From: VFMC01 sp963791635
GTDB taxonomy: Bacteria > Actinomycetota > Acidimicrobiia > Acidimicrobiales > Ilumatobacteraceae
Assembly (NCBI GenBank): GCA_963791635.1
Contig: CAWBTC010000018.1
Span: 434,001 to 498,000, forward strand
DNA: 64,000 nt
Reading direction: 5' to 3'
A model generated the notes under the pieces. It was not told the origin of the DNA. It ran no database searches and saw only the letters and a list, made by a program, of their open reading frames with translations. A program made the position numbers and the translations under genes. This document shows, in pieces, positions 8,772 to 16,983 of the stretch. Each line of letters opens with the position of its first letter. The first letter of the stretch is position 1.

Positions 8772-9104
8772 CAGTTTCGCCTCTTCCTTGATCCCGTCGA
8801 CCCGCCCTGGTGTGCGGTGCGGCAGGAGGCATTCAAGAACACCGCGTCAGAAAAGGCCACAGCTCGGAGCGAACCTTGCGCAACCTGTGAGGTTCTTGAC
8901 CTTGCCCTGACGAACCACCCACCGACGGTCTGCCCAAACCCACGAGATCCCACTCAGCGAGACCGCCCGCGGACGACATGTCACGAGCCCGACAGGCCCG
9001 CGCGGCGACGAACTCGCACGGCGTCGTTCGATGACGTCACCCCACGGGCATGGTGGCCCGAGCCGCACCTCGAACGTCAATCCGGTTCGCCAACCCGGAG
9101 AAGC
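8772..9104. other. Intergenic region between lipoprotein and S8 protease genes
   Basis: 333 bp with no convincing gene. It holds the upstream region of the S8 protease (start at 8771) and the 3' side of the TGA-containing lipoprotein gene. An inverted repeat with 6-bp arms, GAACCT (8870-8875) and AGGTTC (8889-8894), lies about 100 bp before the protease start and may be a regulator site. A short GC hairpin with one bulge near 9081-9097 follows the lipoprotein stop, but no T-tract accompanies it. I could not identify a promoter with confidence. Confidence 0.5.
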
Positions 9105-9734
9105 TCACGAGCTGGCGTCGGTGAGCATCTCGTCGAGCGTGGCCTCGTCGACCGCACCCAACGTCGTGGTCGCCGAGCCGTCGGGACCGACGACGACGAG
9201 CGCCGGTTGGCCGGGCACGCCGAACCGCTGGAACACCTCGCCGGGGTCGTCGCTGATCTGTGGGAACGTCAAGCCGTGCTTGTCGATGAATCCTTGGAAG
9301 GAATCCTCGTCCCCGGTCCACGCAACACCCACGAAGTCCACCGTGCCGGCCCACTTCTGCGCTGCACCTTCGACCGAAGGTGCTTCTCGGTTGCACGTGC
9401 TTCAAGTGGGCGCCCAGAACCAGAACGCCGTCGTCCGACCGGCTGCCGCTGCACCGCTGAACTCGCCGCCTCCGACGAGCTGCGCGGTGAAGTTCAACAG
9501 CTCGGGGACAACGATCTCCGCAGCAGTCGTCGCGCTCGCACCGGATGGCGGATCGGATGGCGTCACCGTGTCCTGCGATACCTCGGCCTGCTGAGCCTGG
9601 GTCACCGCAGATGGGTCGGAGGCCCCGGCAGATGCCTGCGCCGATGGTTCGGTCTCGGAGCCGCATGCCGCGAGCAGCGTGAGAGAAGCGATCGCAGCCA
9701 GTGGCCAGCGGCCGACGGGTGAACTCATCGGCAT
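9105..9734 (-). CDS. Selenocysteine-containing TlpA/ResA-like thioredoxin-fold lipoprotein
   Basis: A 209-codon frame interrupted by one TGA at 9404-9402 (codon 111), with homology continuing in the same frame on both sides. Residues 1-23 are a signal peptide with lipobox LAAC (lipid-modified Cys24), followed by a Ser/Ala/Thr/Pro-rich tether to about residue 70 and a redoxin domain. The active site reads WAPT-(TGA)-STC-NREAP, so TGA occupies the first Cys of CxxC, giving Sec111-x-x-Cys114. Downstream are FVGVAW and VPGQPALVVV (cis-Pro loop), as in TlpA/ResA. A SECIS-like hairpin follows the TGA. The protein should act outside the membrane as a thiol-disulfide oxidoreductase or peroxidase-like enzyme. 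The start could also be Met3 (9728). The terminal stop is also TGA but has no hairpin. Sec insertion needs SelA, SelB, SelC and SelD, none of which is in this window. Confidence 0.85.
9364..9383 (-). promoter_or_regulatory. Bacterial SECIS-like hairpin
   Basis: On the minus-strand mRNA, 18 nt after the in-frame UGA, a perfect 8-bp stem (GCACCUUC / GAAGGUGC) closes a 4-nt GGUC loop. Bacterial SECIS elements lie inside the coding region just downstream of UGA and present a G-U in the apical loop for SelB; the GGUC loop resembles that of E. coli fdhF. The loop starts 26 nt after the UGA, within the range known for bacterial elements. The hairpin also encodes A-P-S-V-E-G, matching what the thioredoxin fold needs there. 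Confidence 0.8.
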
Positions 9735-9855
9735 ACGCTCTCATGTTCGACCGACCAAGGCGGCGCGCTGCTGTCGAGTTTCGCAAACGTTTCGATCCAG
9801 CGCCGCCCCGAACCCGCCGCGGGATCGCGGTCAACGGCAAGCACTCCGCTTCGGT

Positions 9856-10713
9856 TCAGCTGCGCGGTGGCGCAGCGACCGGTCGGCCATCGATGACGAC
9901 CGGAAACTGGCGCACGGGATCATCGGCCGGCGAGCTCGACACCGGTGGGTGGTGCTGATCTCCCTTGAGGGCCCGAGCGCCGTCGGGAGCGTACTGCAGG
10001 ATGTAGGCCTTGCGCACCGCATCGGTGGTGTTCGGTCCGGTGAGGTGCGGCGACAGCGACGAGAACACGACCATGCCGCCCTTGCCCACCGGTGCCGGGA
10101 TCGCGTCGGGATGGGTCTCGAAGAGCTCCCAGCCGAGCGGGTCGTTGTAGTGGTGCTGCAGTGTGCCCAGGCGGTGCAGACCAGGCACGACGTGCGGGCA
10201 GCCGTTGTCGAGTGTGGCGTCGGTGAGCGCGACCCAACACGTGAGGTACTGCTGGGGCACGACGAACGTGTAGCCGTTGTCCTGGTGCCACGGGAACCGA
10301 CGCGGCTTGTCGGGCTTCTTGTACACGGCTTGGTCGTGGTACAGCCGCACGTGCGGGCCGACGAGGTCGTGGCAGACGTCGGCGAACACCGTGTGTGCGG
10401 CGAACCGTCGCGCCGCCTCGGAGGTCGCCACGGGGAACAGGCTGAACGTGATCGCGCCTCGCTCGGCGATGGAGAACCGCTCGCCGTCCATCTTTGCCAG
10501 GAACTGATCGGTCTTCGCCTCGAGCGCATCGGTGGCCGCGATCACCGGTGCCAGTTCGTCGTCGGTGAACACGTCGTCGAGCACGATGAACCCGACCGAA
10601 TCGAACTGCTCGGCCTGCTCGGTCGTGAGCCAGCGGAACGGACCGCAGTGGTCGGTCCAGACAAAGCCGGTGTTCCAGGGATGAAGTTCGACGTCGGCTG
10701 CGCTCGTCACCAC
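9856..10713 (-). CDS. Phytanoyl-CoA dioxygenase (PhyH) family protein
   Basis: A 285-residue Fe(II)/2-oxoglutarate-dependent oxygenase of the PhyH family. The iron triad is visible as His143-x-Asp145 in PWHQDNGY and the distal His223 in SPHLTGPN. Arg234, eleven residues later, is positioned to bind 2-oxoglutarate. The conserved QYLTCWVALTDAT strand and GCPHVVPGLH segment are typical. The enzyme should hydroxylate an unactivated carbon on a small molecule or acyl chain, with substrate unknown. It lies 121 bp upstream of the TGA-containing lipoprotein on the same strand, and a functional link is not implied. Confidence 0.88.
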   Translation of the reverse strand: MVTSAADVELHPWNTGFVWTDHCGPFRWLTTEQAEQFDSVGFIVLDDVFTDDELAPVIAATDALEAKTDQFLAKMDGERFSIAERGAITFSLFPVATSEAARRFAAHTVFADVCHDLVGPHVRLYHDQAVYKKPDKPRRFPWHQDNGYTFVVPQQYLTCWVALTDATLDNGCPHVVPGLHRLGTLQHHYNDPLGWELFETHPDAIPAPVGKGGMVVFSSLSPHLTGPNTTDAVRKAYILQYAPDGARALKGDQHHPPVSSSPADDPVRQFPVVIDGRPVAAPPRS

Positions 10714-10872
10714 GACGAGACACTAGACAGCGTCGACTCGTCAGGAATCGACGGAACGGGAGGTCTCGGCTCGGGTGCTCCACATCGACAGAGACACGCT
10801 GCGACCAGCGGATGAATCCCGCAGGCCGACGCGGCGAAGGTGAGTATCATCCGGCGGGACAAGGGGGGTCGA

Positions 10873-11364
10873 ATGGAAGACGTCGAACTGGCATTCGAGC
10901 TGACTCGGGCAGCGCTGTCGGAGATCGAGCCGGCCGAGGTCGACGTCCTCGACACGCTCGGCACCGACTTCGTCGTCGCGTGCCGATCGAATCCGAGCGG
11001 CGACGGGGCGTTGGGGTTCGACGTTGCGCAGATCTCCATTGCGGTCGTGTCTGCATCGGTCGCGAGTGGCGTCGTCGACTACCTCCAGACGGTGACAGCA
11101 GACTTCGCCAAGGAGGAAGGCAAGGGGCTCCTCCAAAGACTGGCCAAGCGGTTGCGGACGCAGCGTGACGAGGCGGCCGGCAAGAAGTCTGCTCCCGATC
11201 TCGGCCCGCCATTGCCGGACGCCCGGATCGAGCAGATCCGCGCGCTGGCATTCAGACACGCACGAACGCTCGGCCTGAGTGAAGCTCGAGCTGAAGTGCT
11301 CGCCAGTGCCATGGCCGGTGGTCTGGCCAAGCCCTCGGCCAAGCCCTCGGCCAGGAGCGACTGA
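10873..11364 (+). CDS. Small protein of unknown function, paired with M48 protease
   Basis: A 163-residue protein I do not recognise. The ATG at 10873 follows a GGGGGG ribosome site (the frame is open from 10840). The N-terminal half is acidic and helical. Residues about 50-75 form a moderately hydrophobic segment (DVAQISIAVVSASVASGVVDYL), and a Lys/Arg-rich helix follows (residues 84-105). The tail repeats AKPSA. No signal peptide is present. The gap to the protease gene is 19 bp, so the two are probably co-transcribed and act together, for example as a substrate, adaptor or regulator of the membrane protease. Confidence 0.65.
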   Translation: MEDVELAFELTRAALSEIEPAEVDVLDTLGTDFVVACRSNPSGDGALGFDVAQISIAVVSASVASGVVDYLQTVTADFAKEEGKGLLQRLAKRLRTQRDEAAGKKSAPDLGPPLPDARIEQIRALAFRHARTLGLSEARAEVLASAMAGGLAKPSAKPSARSD

Positions 11365-11383
11365 GTCGGAACGGGGCTGAGAG

Positions 11384-13780
11384 GTGACACTGACCGCACG
11401 CCCACGCGAGACGACACTTCGGTTCGCGCTCGCCGTGCTCGCGGTGACGGTGAGCGCACTCGCCGTCGGGGAGAGCACCTGGTTCGGGATCGAGCGATTC
11501 CAGCCCACCGAAGTGGTTCTTGGATGTGCCCGTGCTGACGAGCCGGTCGAGGTCGCCCAGTGCGACGCTGCGCAACGCGATCGAGTCGAGTGGACCCTTC
11601 TGTGGGCGCCGGGTGTGTTGCTGGTCGGCGGCATGGTGACCGGGGTGTCTTCGATGCTCAGACGGAGGAAGTCGCAGGCGCTCCCGCTCGCCAAGCTCCC
11701 CTCGTTGTCTCGGATCAACGAGGCGGCGGCGGCCTCGTTGCGGGTCTCACCGGTTGCGCTGCATTGGCGTCCGAGGAAGCCGATCGCGAGCGCCCGTGCC
11801 GATGGAATCGTCCGTTCGTATGTCGAGGTCGGCCCCCAACTGATCGCTTTGAGCGCCAGCAATCCGACTCGAGTGCAAGCCGTGCTCACACACGAGTACG
11901 CCCACCTTCGCGCACGTGACGTGCTGCCCACTCGGTTCGTGATGGGCTCGGTCATTGCACTGGTGGCTTCCGCCGTGCCACTGCTCATCACGTTGCGCGA
12001 CGAACCGATGTCGGGCGCTCTGAGAGTCGTCGGCCGTCTTCTGGTGATCGGAGCGTTGGTCGCGGTTGCCCGGGCCTCGATCCTGAGGGCTCGCGAGTTC
12101 GATGCTGACGCTGACGCCTTCGAGTCACTTCCCGACGCGCTTCTCGCCAGCCTCACGGATCAAGGGCTGAACCAGCCCTCACCCTGGACGCGAATTCGGC
12201 GGCTGCTCGCTCATCACCCTTCGTCCACCGTCAGGCGCGACGCGCTCGTGTCGCATGTGCGGCCGCTCAGCGCGATCGACGGAGCGCTCGCCGCCGCCAC
12301 GGCGGCCGTGGGAGCGCCGGTGGTCACCCGTCTCGTGAGCGACTGGTCGCGCCGGGGAACGGCGTTCACGTTCCCTGCGGCCGTTGGCTGGGGCATCGTG
12401 GGCATGTTGCTCGGCGCCTGGTTGGCGGTCGTCATGGGTCGACAACACCTCGGAAACCTCCCGGCTTCTGATCGGCACCTGCGCCGTTTCGCCGTCGTCG
12501 TCGGCGCTTTCATCTTGATCGGCGGTTTCGTGCTGTCCGGTCCGCTCACCGGCGATGGACGGCCCTCGCCTCGTCATGTCACCGATGTGCTCTCCGCGTT
12601 GGTGGTCGCGGGGGGTGTCACCGTCCTCGTTCTCTGGTGCGCCGACATCGCCGGCTGGCTGCTCCCGGTGCGCTGGTCGAAAGCTGCCTGGCTGTGCGGA
12701 GCGATCGGTGGCGGTCTCCTGCTCGGCAATGTGGGTCAGTTCGACCACACCACGGGGCTCTTCGTCGGCCAAGGAGGCGGTCAGTTCCCCGACATCGACC
12801 TGTGGATCTCCGTCGCGCCCTTTGGCCAGGCGCAGACCGGAGAGTGGTTCGCCACGTCGCTCTTCCTCTTCGCCGCCCTGGTCCCCGTCGCTCTCGCTCT
12901 GATGACGCGCCTGGACGGCCGTGCAGTGTTGACCGCTGCTACCGCCGGGATCGTCGCGGGTGGAGTGGGCACGCTCGCGTTCTGGCTTCTTCGGGAGATC
13001 GGCGAACCGCACGTTCAGGCTCGAGAGCACGGATGGTTTGCGGCGCTCGCGACTGCGTATCTCTACCCAGCGGTGCTCGGTGGTGTCGCAGGAATCGTGG
13101 GTGGCCTCGCGACATCCGTGATCCCGGCGCGACGCGTCGCACTCGCCGGGCTGATCGGAACGGTCGGGTCAGTCGTGGCCAGTCTCGGCGGATGGCTGAT
13201 TCTCGGCCGTTCGGACACGTCATTCGGGTCGATCCTCCGGGACACGGCGCTCTTCGGTGTGATCTGCAGCTTCGTCATCGGTGCCGGATTCAGCCTCTGG
13301 GGCGGCGATCGGCTCGTGGGGCGCCCGCGGCACATGGTCGCCTTGGGCTCCGTCACGAGCCTTGCTGCCATCGGCCTCGCGTTCATCGCCGGGCACAGCG
13401 TGGCGACGGCGACACCGTCGCTGAGTACAGATCGGGCGTACTACGTGACCTCGGTCTTCCGCCTCCTCGACGAAGCCCCGAACGTCGAGGAGGTCTTCAT
13501 CTCGGCGTGCGACGAGGTGATCCAAGACTCTGATCTCGACACGGCGAGGTCGTTGCGAGAACGCATCGGCTCACCCTTGTACCAACCGGGGACAACACAG
13601 GTCGGCCTCGTCCATGACCAGTGGCTGTCAGCAGTCGATCTCTGCATCGACAACCTCGAGCGCGCGGATGAAGCCGGACGATCCAGCGTTCCGGCTGCCG
13701 AGATCACGGACCTGGTCGAGCTCTACAACGAGTGGGGCTCCAACCTCCTCGAGCTGGAGGGCCTGGTCAACGAATCGTGA
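11384..13780 (+). CDS. M48-like zinc metalloprotease with multi-helix membrane domain
   Basis: A 798-residue membrane protein. An N-terminal helix (13-30) and a second near 72-90 precede the protease domain. The zinc motif is HEYAH (170-174), with the third ligand region REFDADADA (Glu238) as in M48 / HtpX-BlaR1-type gluzincins. A pair of helices (185-230) separates motif and third ligand, as in HtpX. Residues about 320-660 form a long array of further transmembrane helices unlike the short HtpX architecture, and a soluble acidic C-terminal domain of about 110 residues follows. The start is GTG at 11384. Family enzymes cleave membrane or envelope proteins. The long C-terminal part is unusual and may sense or bind a partner. 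Confidence 0.75.
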   Translation: MTLTARPRETTLRFALAVLAVTVSALAVGESTWFGIERFQPTEVVLGCARADEPVEVAQCDAAQRDRVEWTLLWAPGVLLVGGMVTGVSSMLRRRKSQALPLAKLPSLSRINEAAAASLRVSPVALHWRPRKPIASARADGIVRSYVEVGPQLIALSASNPTRVQAVLTHEYAHLRARDVLPTRFVMGSVIALVASAVPLLITLRDEPMSGALRVVGRLLVIGALVAVARASILRAREFDADADAFESLPDALLASLTDQGLNQPSPWTRIRRLLAHHPSSTVRRDALVSHVRPLSAIDGALAAATAAVGAPVVTRLVSDWSRRGTAFTFPAAVGWGIVGMLLGAWLAVVMGRQHLGNLPASDRHLRRFAVVVGAFILIGGFVLSGPLTGDGRPSPRHVTDVLSALVVAGGVTVLVLWCADIAGWLLPVRWSKAAWLCGAIGGGLLLGNVGQFDHTTGLFVGQGGGQFPDIDLWISVAPFGQAQTGEWFATSLFLFAALVPVALALMTRLDGRAVLTAATAGIVAGGVGTLAFWLLREIGEPHVQAREHGWFAALATAYLYPAVLGGVAGIVGGLATSVIPARRVALAGLIGTVGSVVASLGGWLILGRSDTSFGSILRDTALFGVICSFVIGAGFSLWGGDRLVGRPRHMVALGSVTSLAAIGLAFIAGHSVATATPSLSTDRAYYVTSVFRLLDEAPNVEEVFISACDEVIQDSDLDTARSLRERIGSPLYQPGTTQVGLVHDQWLSAVDLCIDNLERADEAGRSSVPAAEITDLVELYNEWGSNLLELEGLVNES

Positions 13781-13869
13781 GCGTGCATGTCCACAGCCCT
13801 CGCACTCGAGCCCGCCGCTCGCTGCACACGCACCCTCCGACGCCGAGGCCTGAGCATTACGGTCGGAGT

Positions 13870-14832
13870 GTGGTCGCGTCGAAATCTCCCGCCGTCGAGG
13901 TTGCGGTCGGCGAGCGCTTGGTCCGGGTGTCGAACCCGGACCGGGTGTACTTTCCTGTGATCGGGGCGACGAAGCTCGATCTCGTGCAGTACTACCTGTC
14001 GGTCGGCCCTGGCATCGTCAACGCACTGCGCGAGCGACCGTGCATGCTGCACCGGTTCCCTACCGGGATCGGCGGCGAGAAGGTGCACCAGAAGCGTCTG
14101 CCCGCTGGTGCGCCGTCGTGGGTCGGCACTGTGCGGTTGCACTTCCCGCGCTACGGGCTGCACGCCGACGAGCTGTGCGTCACGGAGTTGGCCGAGGTGA
14201 TCTGGGCGGTGCAGATGTCGACCGTGGAGTTCCACCCGTGGAACTCGCGGCGCGCCGACACCGAGCGACCGGACGAGTGGCGGATCGATCTCGACCCGAT
14301 GCCCGACTGCTCGTTCGATCGGGTACGGCGCGTCGCGCACGTGGTTCACGAGGTGCTCGACGAGTTGGGCGCGACCGGTTGGCCGAAAACGTCGGGCGGC
14401 AAGGGCCTCCACGTGTACGTCCGGATCCCACCGACGCACGGGTTCACCGACGTACGCCGTGCAGCCTTGGCCTTCGCACGCGAGGTGGAACGCCGGGCCC
14501 CTACCGATGTCACCACCACCTGGTGGCGGAAGGATCGCGACCCGGCGGCGGTGTTCGTCGACTACAACCAGAACGCTCGCGATCACACGATCGCCGCGGC
14601 CTATTCGGTTCGTGGTGTGCCCGGGGCGCACGTGTCCGCACCGATCGGTTGGGGCGAGATCGATGCGGTCGATCCCGCTGACTTCACCATCCGCACCATG
14701 CCCGATCGCTTCGAACGGCTGGGTGACGTCCATGCGGGCATCGACGACTGCGTGTTCCCGATCGATGAACTGCTCGAGTGGGCCGACCGAGACGAACGGG
14801 CAGGAGCCAGCGACCCTGGGGAACCCGACTGA
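13870..14832 (+). CDS. LigD-type polymerase domain (NHEJ primase-polymerase), stand-alone
   Basis: About 320 residues matching the archaeo-eukaryotic primase-like polymerase domain of LigD, which fills gaps and adds ribonucleotides at breaks in Ku-dependent end joining. Visible are the N-terminal LVRVSNPDRVYFP block, the TGIGGEKVHQKR segment, the catalytic Asp pair in RIDLDPMP, SGGKGLHVYV and the late DYNQNARDHTIAAAYSVR block. No ligase or nuclease domain is present. Homology starts near the GTG at 13870, but the frame is open from 13732 and an earlier GTG overlapping the protease stop is possible. No Ku gene is seen here. It directly precedes the topoisomerase pair. Confidence 0.88.
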   Translation: MVASKSPAVEVAVGERLVRVSNPDRVYFPVIGATKLDLVQYYLSVGPGIVNALRERPCMLHRFPTGIGGEKVHQKRLPAGAPSWVGTVRLHFPRYGLHADELCVTELAEVIWAVQMSTVEFHPWNSRRADTERPDEWRIDLDPMPDCSFDRVRRVAHVVHEVLDELGATGWPKTSGGKGLHVYVRIPPTHGFTDVRRAALAFAREVERRAPTDVTTTWWRKDRDPAAVFVDYNQNARDHTIAAAYSVRGVPGAHVSAPIGWGEIDAVDPADFTIRTMPDRFERLGDVHAGIDDCVFPIDELLEWADRDERAGASDPGEPD

Positions 14833-14994
14833 CGGTCAGCGGGCCGATGGCTCATGCCGGTGAGCGTGCCACGCCAGCGGCGGATGGCTGTGCTCAACTC
14901 TGACGTGCGGGCGCGATGTCACACCGGTCGTGCAGCATCGCCGGCGACGTCCCGCCAAGATCGCCCCGAGTCCGAACCCAGTCCGAGGAAGTGC

Positions 14995-16983
14995 ATGTCC
15001 ACCGCCACCGCTTACAACGCGTCGTCCATCCAAGCGCTCAGCGGCCTCGCCCACGTCCGGCAACGACCGTTGATGTACCTGGGCTCGGCTGGCATGGGCG
15101 TGGCCGGGCTTCATCACCTGATCTGGGAGATCGTCGACAACTCCGTCGACGAGGCGATGGGCGGCCACGGTGATCGGATCATCGTGGTGCTCCACGCCGA
15201 CGGATCCGTCGAGGTGCGCGATGCAGGGCGCGGCATTCCGGTCGATCCGTTCAAGGACGGTCCGCACGCGCGCAGGTCCGCCCTCGAGGTGGTGCTCACC
15301 GAGACGAACGCGGGCGGCAAGTTCGACGGCGGGTCCTACAAGGTCTCAGGTGGCCTCCACGGCGTGGGCGCGTCGGTGGTCACGGGCTTGTCCACCCGAC
15401 TCGACGCCGAGGTCTGGCGCGGCGGGCGGCGCCACGCGATTTCGCTGCGCCTGGTGAAGGCCCGTGACGGGTCGCTCACGCCAGGCGTCCCCGCAGAAGG
15501 GTTGCGCGACGTCGGCCCCGCCAAGACGAAGGCCACCACCGGCACGATCATCCGGTTCTGGCCCGATCTGTCGCTGTTCAGCGACGAACACGGCGTGCCG
15601 TTCACCAAGCCGCAGTGGTCCACCCGACTGATCGGCGAGCGATTCCGACACAAGAGCTTCGTCCACCCCGGCCTGGCCTTCGAGCTGCGCGACGAGCGGG
15701 ACCGGGCCAACCCGCAGACCACCGAATGGTGCTCACAGGGCGGCGTGGCCGACCTCGTGGCCGAACTCACCTCTGAGTCCGATGCGGTCTCGCCGGTGCT
15801 GAGCTTCACCGGTGAGCTCGACGACACCAGCATCCACGCAGCGATGGCATGGACCGTCGACGGTCGCGACACCTCCATCGGGTATGCAAACGGTGTGTCC
15901 ACGCCAGAAGGTGGCATGCACATCGCCGGCTTCCGGACGGCCATCACCGAATCGGTGCAACGGTTCATCTCCGATCGAGGCCTGTTGAAGGACAAGGAGC
16001 AGGTGCCCACCACCCGCGACATCTTCGGTGCCGCAATGACGGTGGTGTCGATCATGATCCCGGGTCCGCAGTTCGCGGGCAACTCGAAGTCGAAGCTCAT
16101 GAACACTGAGGCGAGCGCCCGGACGCGAGCGATCGTGTTGCCGATCATGACCCGCTGGCTAGAGGAGAACCCGTCAGACGCCAAACGGGTGGCCGACCTC
16201 GCCGTCTCGGCGATGCGGACGCGCACGAAGTCCAATGCCGAGCAGCAGGCGGCACGAGCGCTGCTGTCGAAAGGCTCGAAGTCGCGCAACGGATTGCCGC
16301 CCAAGCTGCGTGACTGCACAGGGAAGTCGGCTCGCCCGAAGGAGCTGTTGCTGGTCGAGGGCGACAGCGCGGGCGGCACCGCGCTCGACGCCCGCGACCC
16401 GTCGTTCCAGGCCATCCTGCCGCTGCGCGGCAAGCCGTTGAACACCTATAAAGAGACGGTCGATCGTGTGGTGAAATCGCTCGCCGATCTCATCCTGTCG
16501 ATGGGCTGCGGCATCGGTGACGACTTCGATCTCGACAGGTTCCGCTACGACCGAATCGTCTGTGTGGCCGACGCCGACAACGACGGGTTGCACATCCGCT
16601 CGCTCATCGAGGCGTTCCTCTACACGTGGTGTCCCGGCTTCATCGAGTCGGGCCGTCTGTTCTACGCGCTTCCCCCACTGTGGTCGACGATGCTGCGCGG
16701 TGAACGCCTGTACCTCGCCGACGACGCAGCGCTGGCCGCGTTTCGCGTCGAGCAACCCGACCACCGAGCGCATGTCAGCCGGATGAAGGGCCTTGGCGAG
16801 ATGGACCATCAGGAGCTCCGGCTGGTGATCGGTTCGGGGCGCACCATCGGGCGCGTCGTGGTCGACGACCCGGCAGGATTGGCAAAGCTGACCGAGAGAC
16901 TGTTCGGCCCGAAGTCCGAGGGCCGCAAGGCGTGGTTCCTGGAACGCACCGGCGAGACACTCGACATCGCGAGGAGCAACTGA
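14995..16983 (+). CDS. parE: Type IIA topoisomerase B subunit (ParE/GyrB-like)
   Basis: A 662-residue ATPase subunit. The GHKL motif EIVDNSVDEAM gives the catalytic Glu45 and Asn49, with DAGRGIPV and GGLHGVGASVV nucleotide loops. The Toprim domain shows LVEGDSAGG and a DADNDGLHIRSL metal-binding block, where housekeeping GyrB normally reads DADVDGxHI. The ATG at 14995 follows GAGGAAG. Its stop overlaps the A-subunit ATG by one base (TGATG), so translation is coupled. With A and B subunits adjacent and divergent from gyrase motifs, this is probably the topoisomerase IV-like decatenase or an accessory gyrase; gyrA/gyrB proper are expected near the origin. Confidence 0.85.
   Translation: MSTATAYNASSIQALSGLAHVRQRPLMYLGSAGMGVAGLHHLIWEIVDNSVDEAMGGHGDRIIVVLHADGSVEVRDAGRGIPVDPFKDGPHARRSALEVVLTETNAGGKFDGGSYKVSGGLHGVGASVVTGLSTRLDAEVWRGGRRHAISLRLVKARDGSLTPGVPAEGLRDVGPAKTKATTGTIIRFWPDLSLFSDEHGVPFTKPQWSTRLIGERFRHKSFVHPGLAFELRDERDRANPQTTEWCSQGGVADLVAELTSESDAVSPVLSFTGELDDTSIHAAMAWTVDGRDTSIGYANGVSTPEGGMHIAGFRTAITESVQRFISDRGLLKDKEQVPTTRDIFGAAMTVVSIMIPGPQFAGNSKSKLMNTEASARTRAIVLPIMTRWLEENPSDAKRVADLAVSAMRTRTKSNAEQQAARALLSKGSKSRNGLPPKLRDCTGKSARPKELLLVEGDSAGGTALDARDPSFQAILPLRGKPLNTYKETVDRVVKSLADLILSMGCGIGDDFDLDRFRYDRIVCVADADNDGLHIRSLIEAFLYTWCPGFIESGRLFYALPPLWSTMLRGERLYLADDAALAAFRVEQPDHRAHVSRMKGLGEMDHQELRLVIGSGRTIGRVVVDDPAGLAKLTERLFGPKSEGRKAWFLERTGETLDIARSN

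Noticed and set aside
9105..9107. The terminal TGA as a second selenocysteine codon
   Set aside because: The redoxin domain is complete at this point and no SECIS-like hairpin with a GU loop follows; it is the true stop.
9402..9404. The TGA read as an ordinary nonsense mutation making a pseudogene
   Set aside because: It replaces precisely the redox cysteine, the frame is intact on both sides, and a SECIS-like hairpin follows at the right distance.
7119..9722. A very long plus-strand open frame of about 867 codons
   Set aside because: It is opposite the subtilase and lipoprotein genes, is opened by the 15-bp minisatellite, and encodes an Arg-rich product without any domain.
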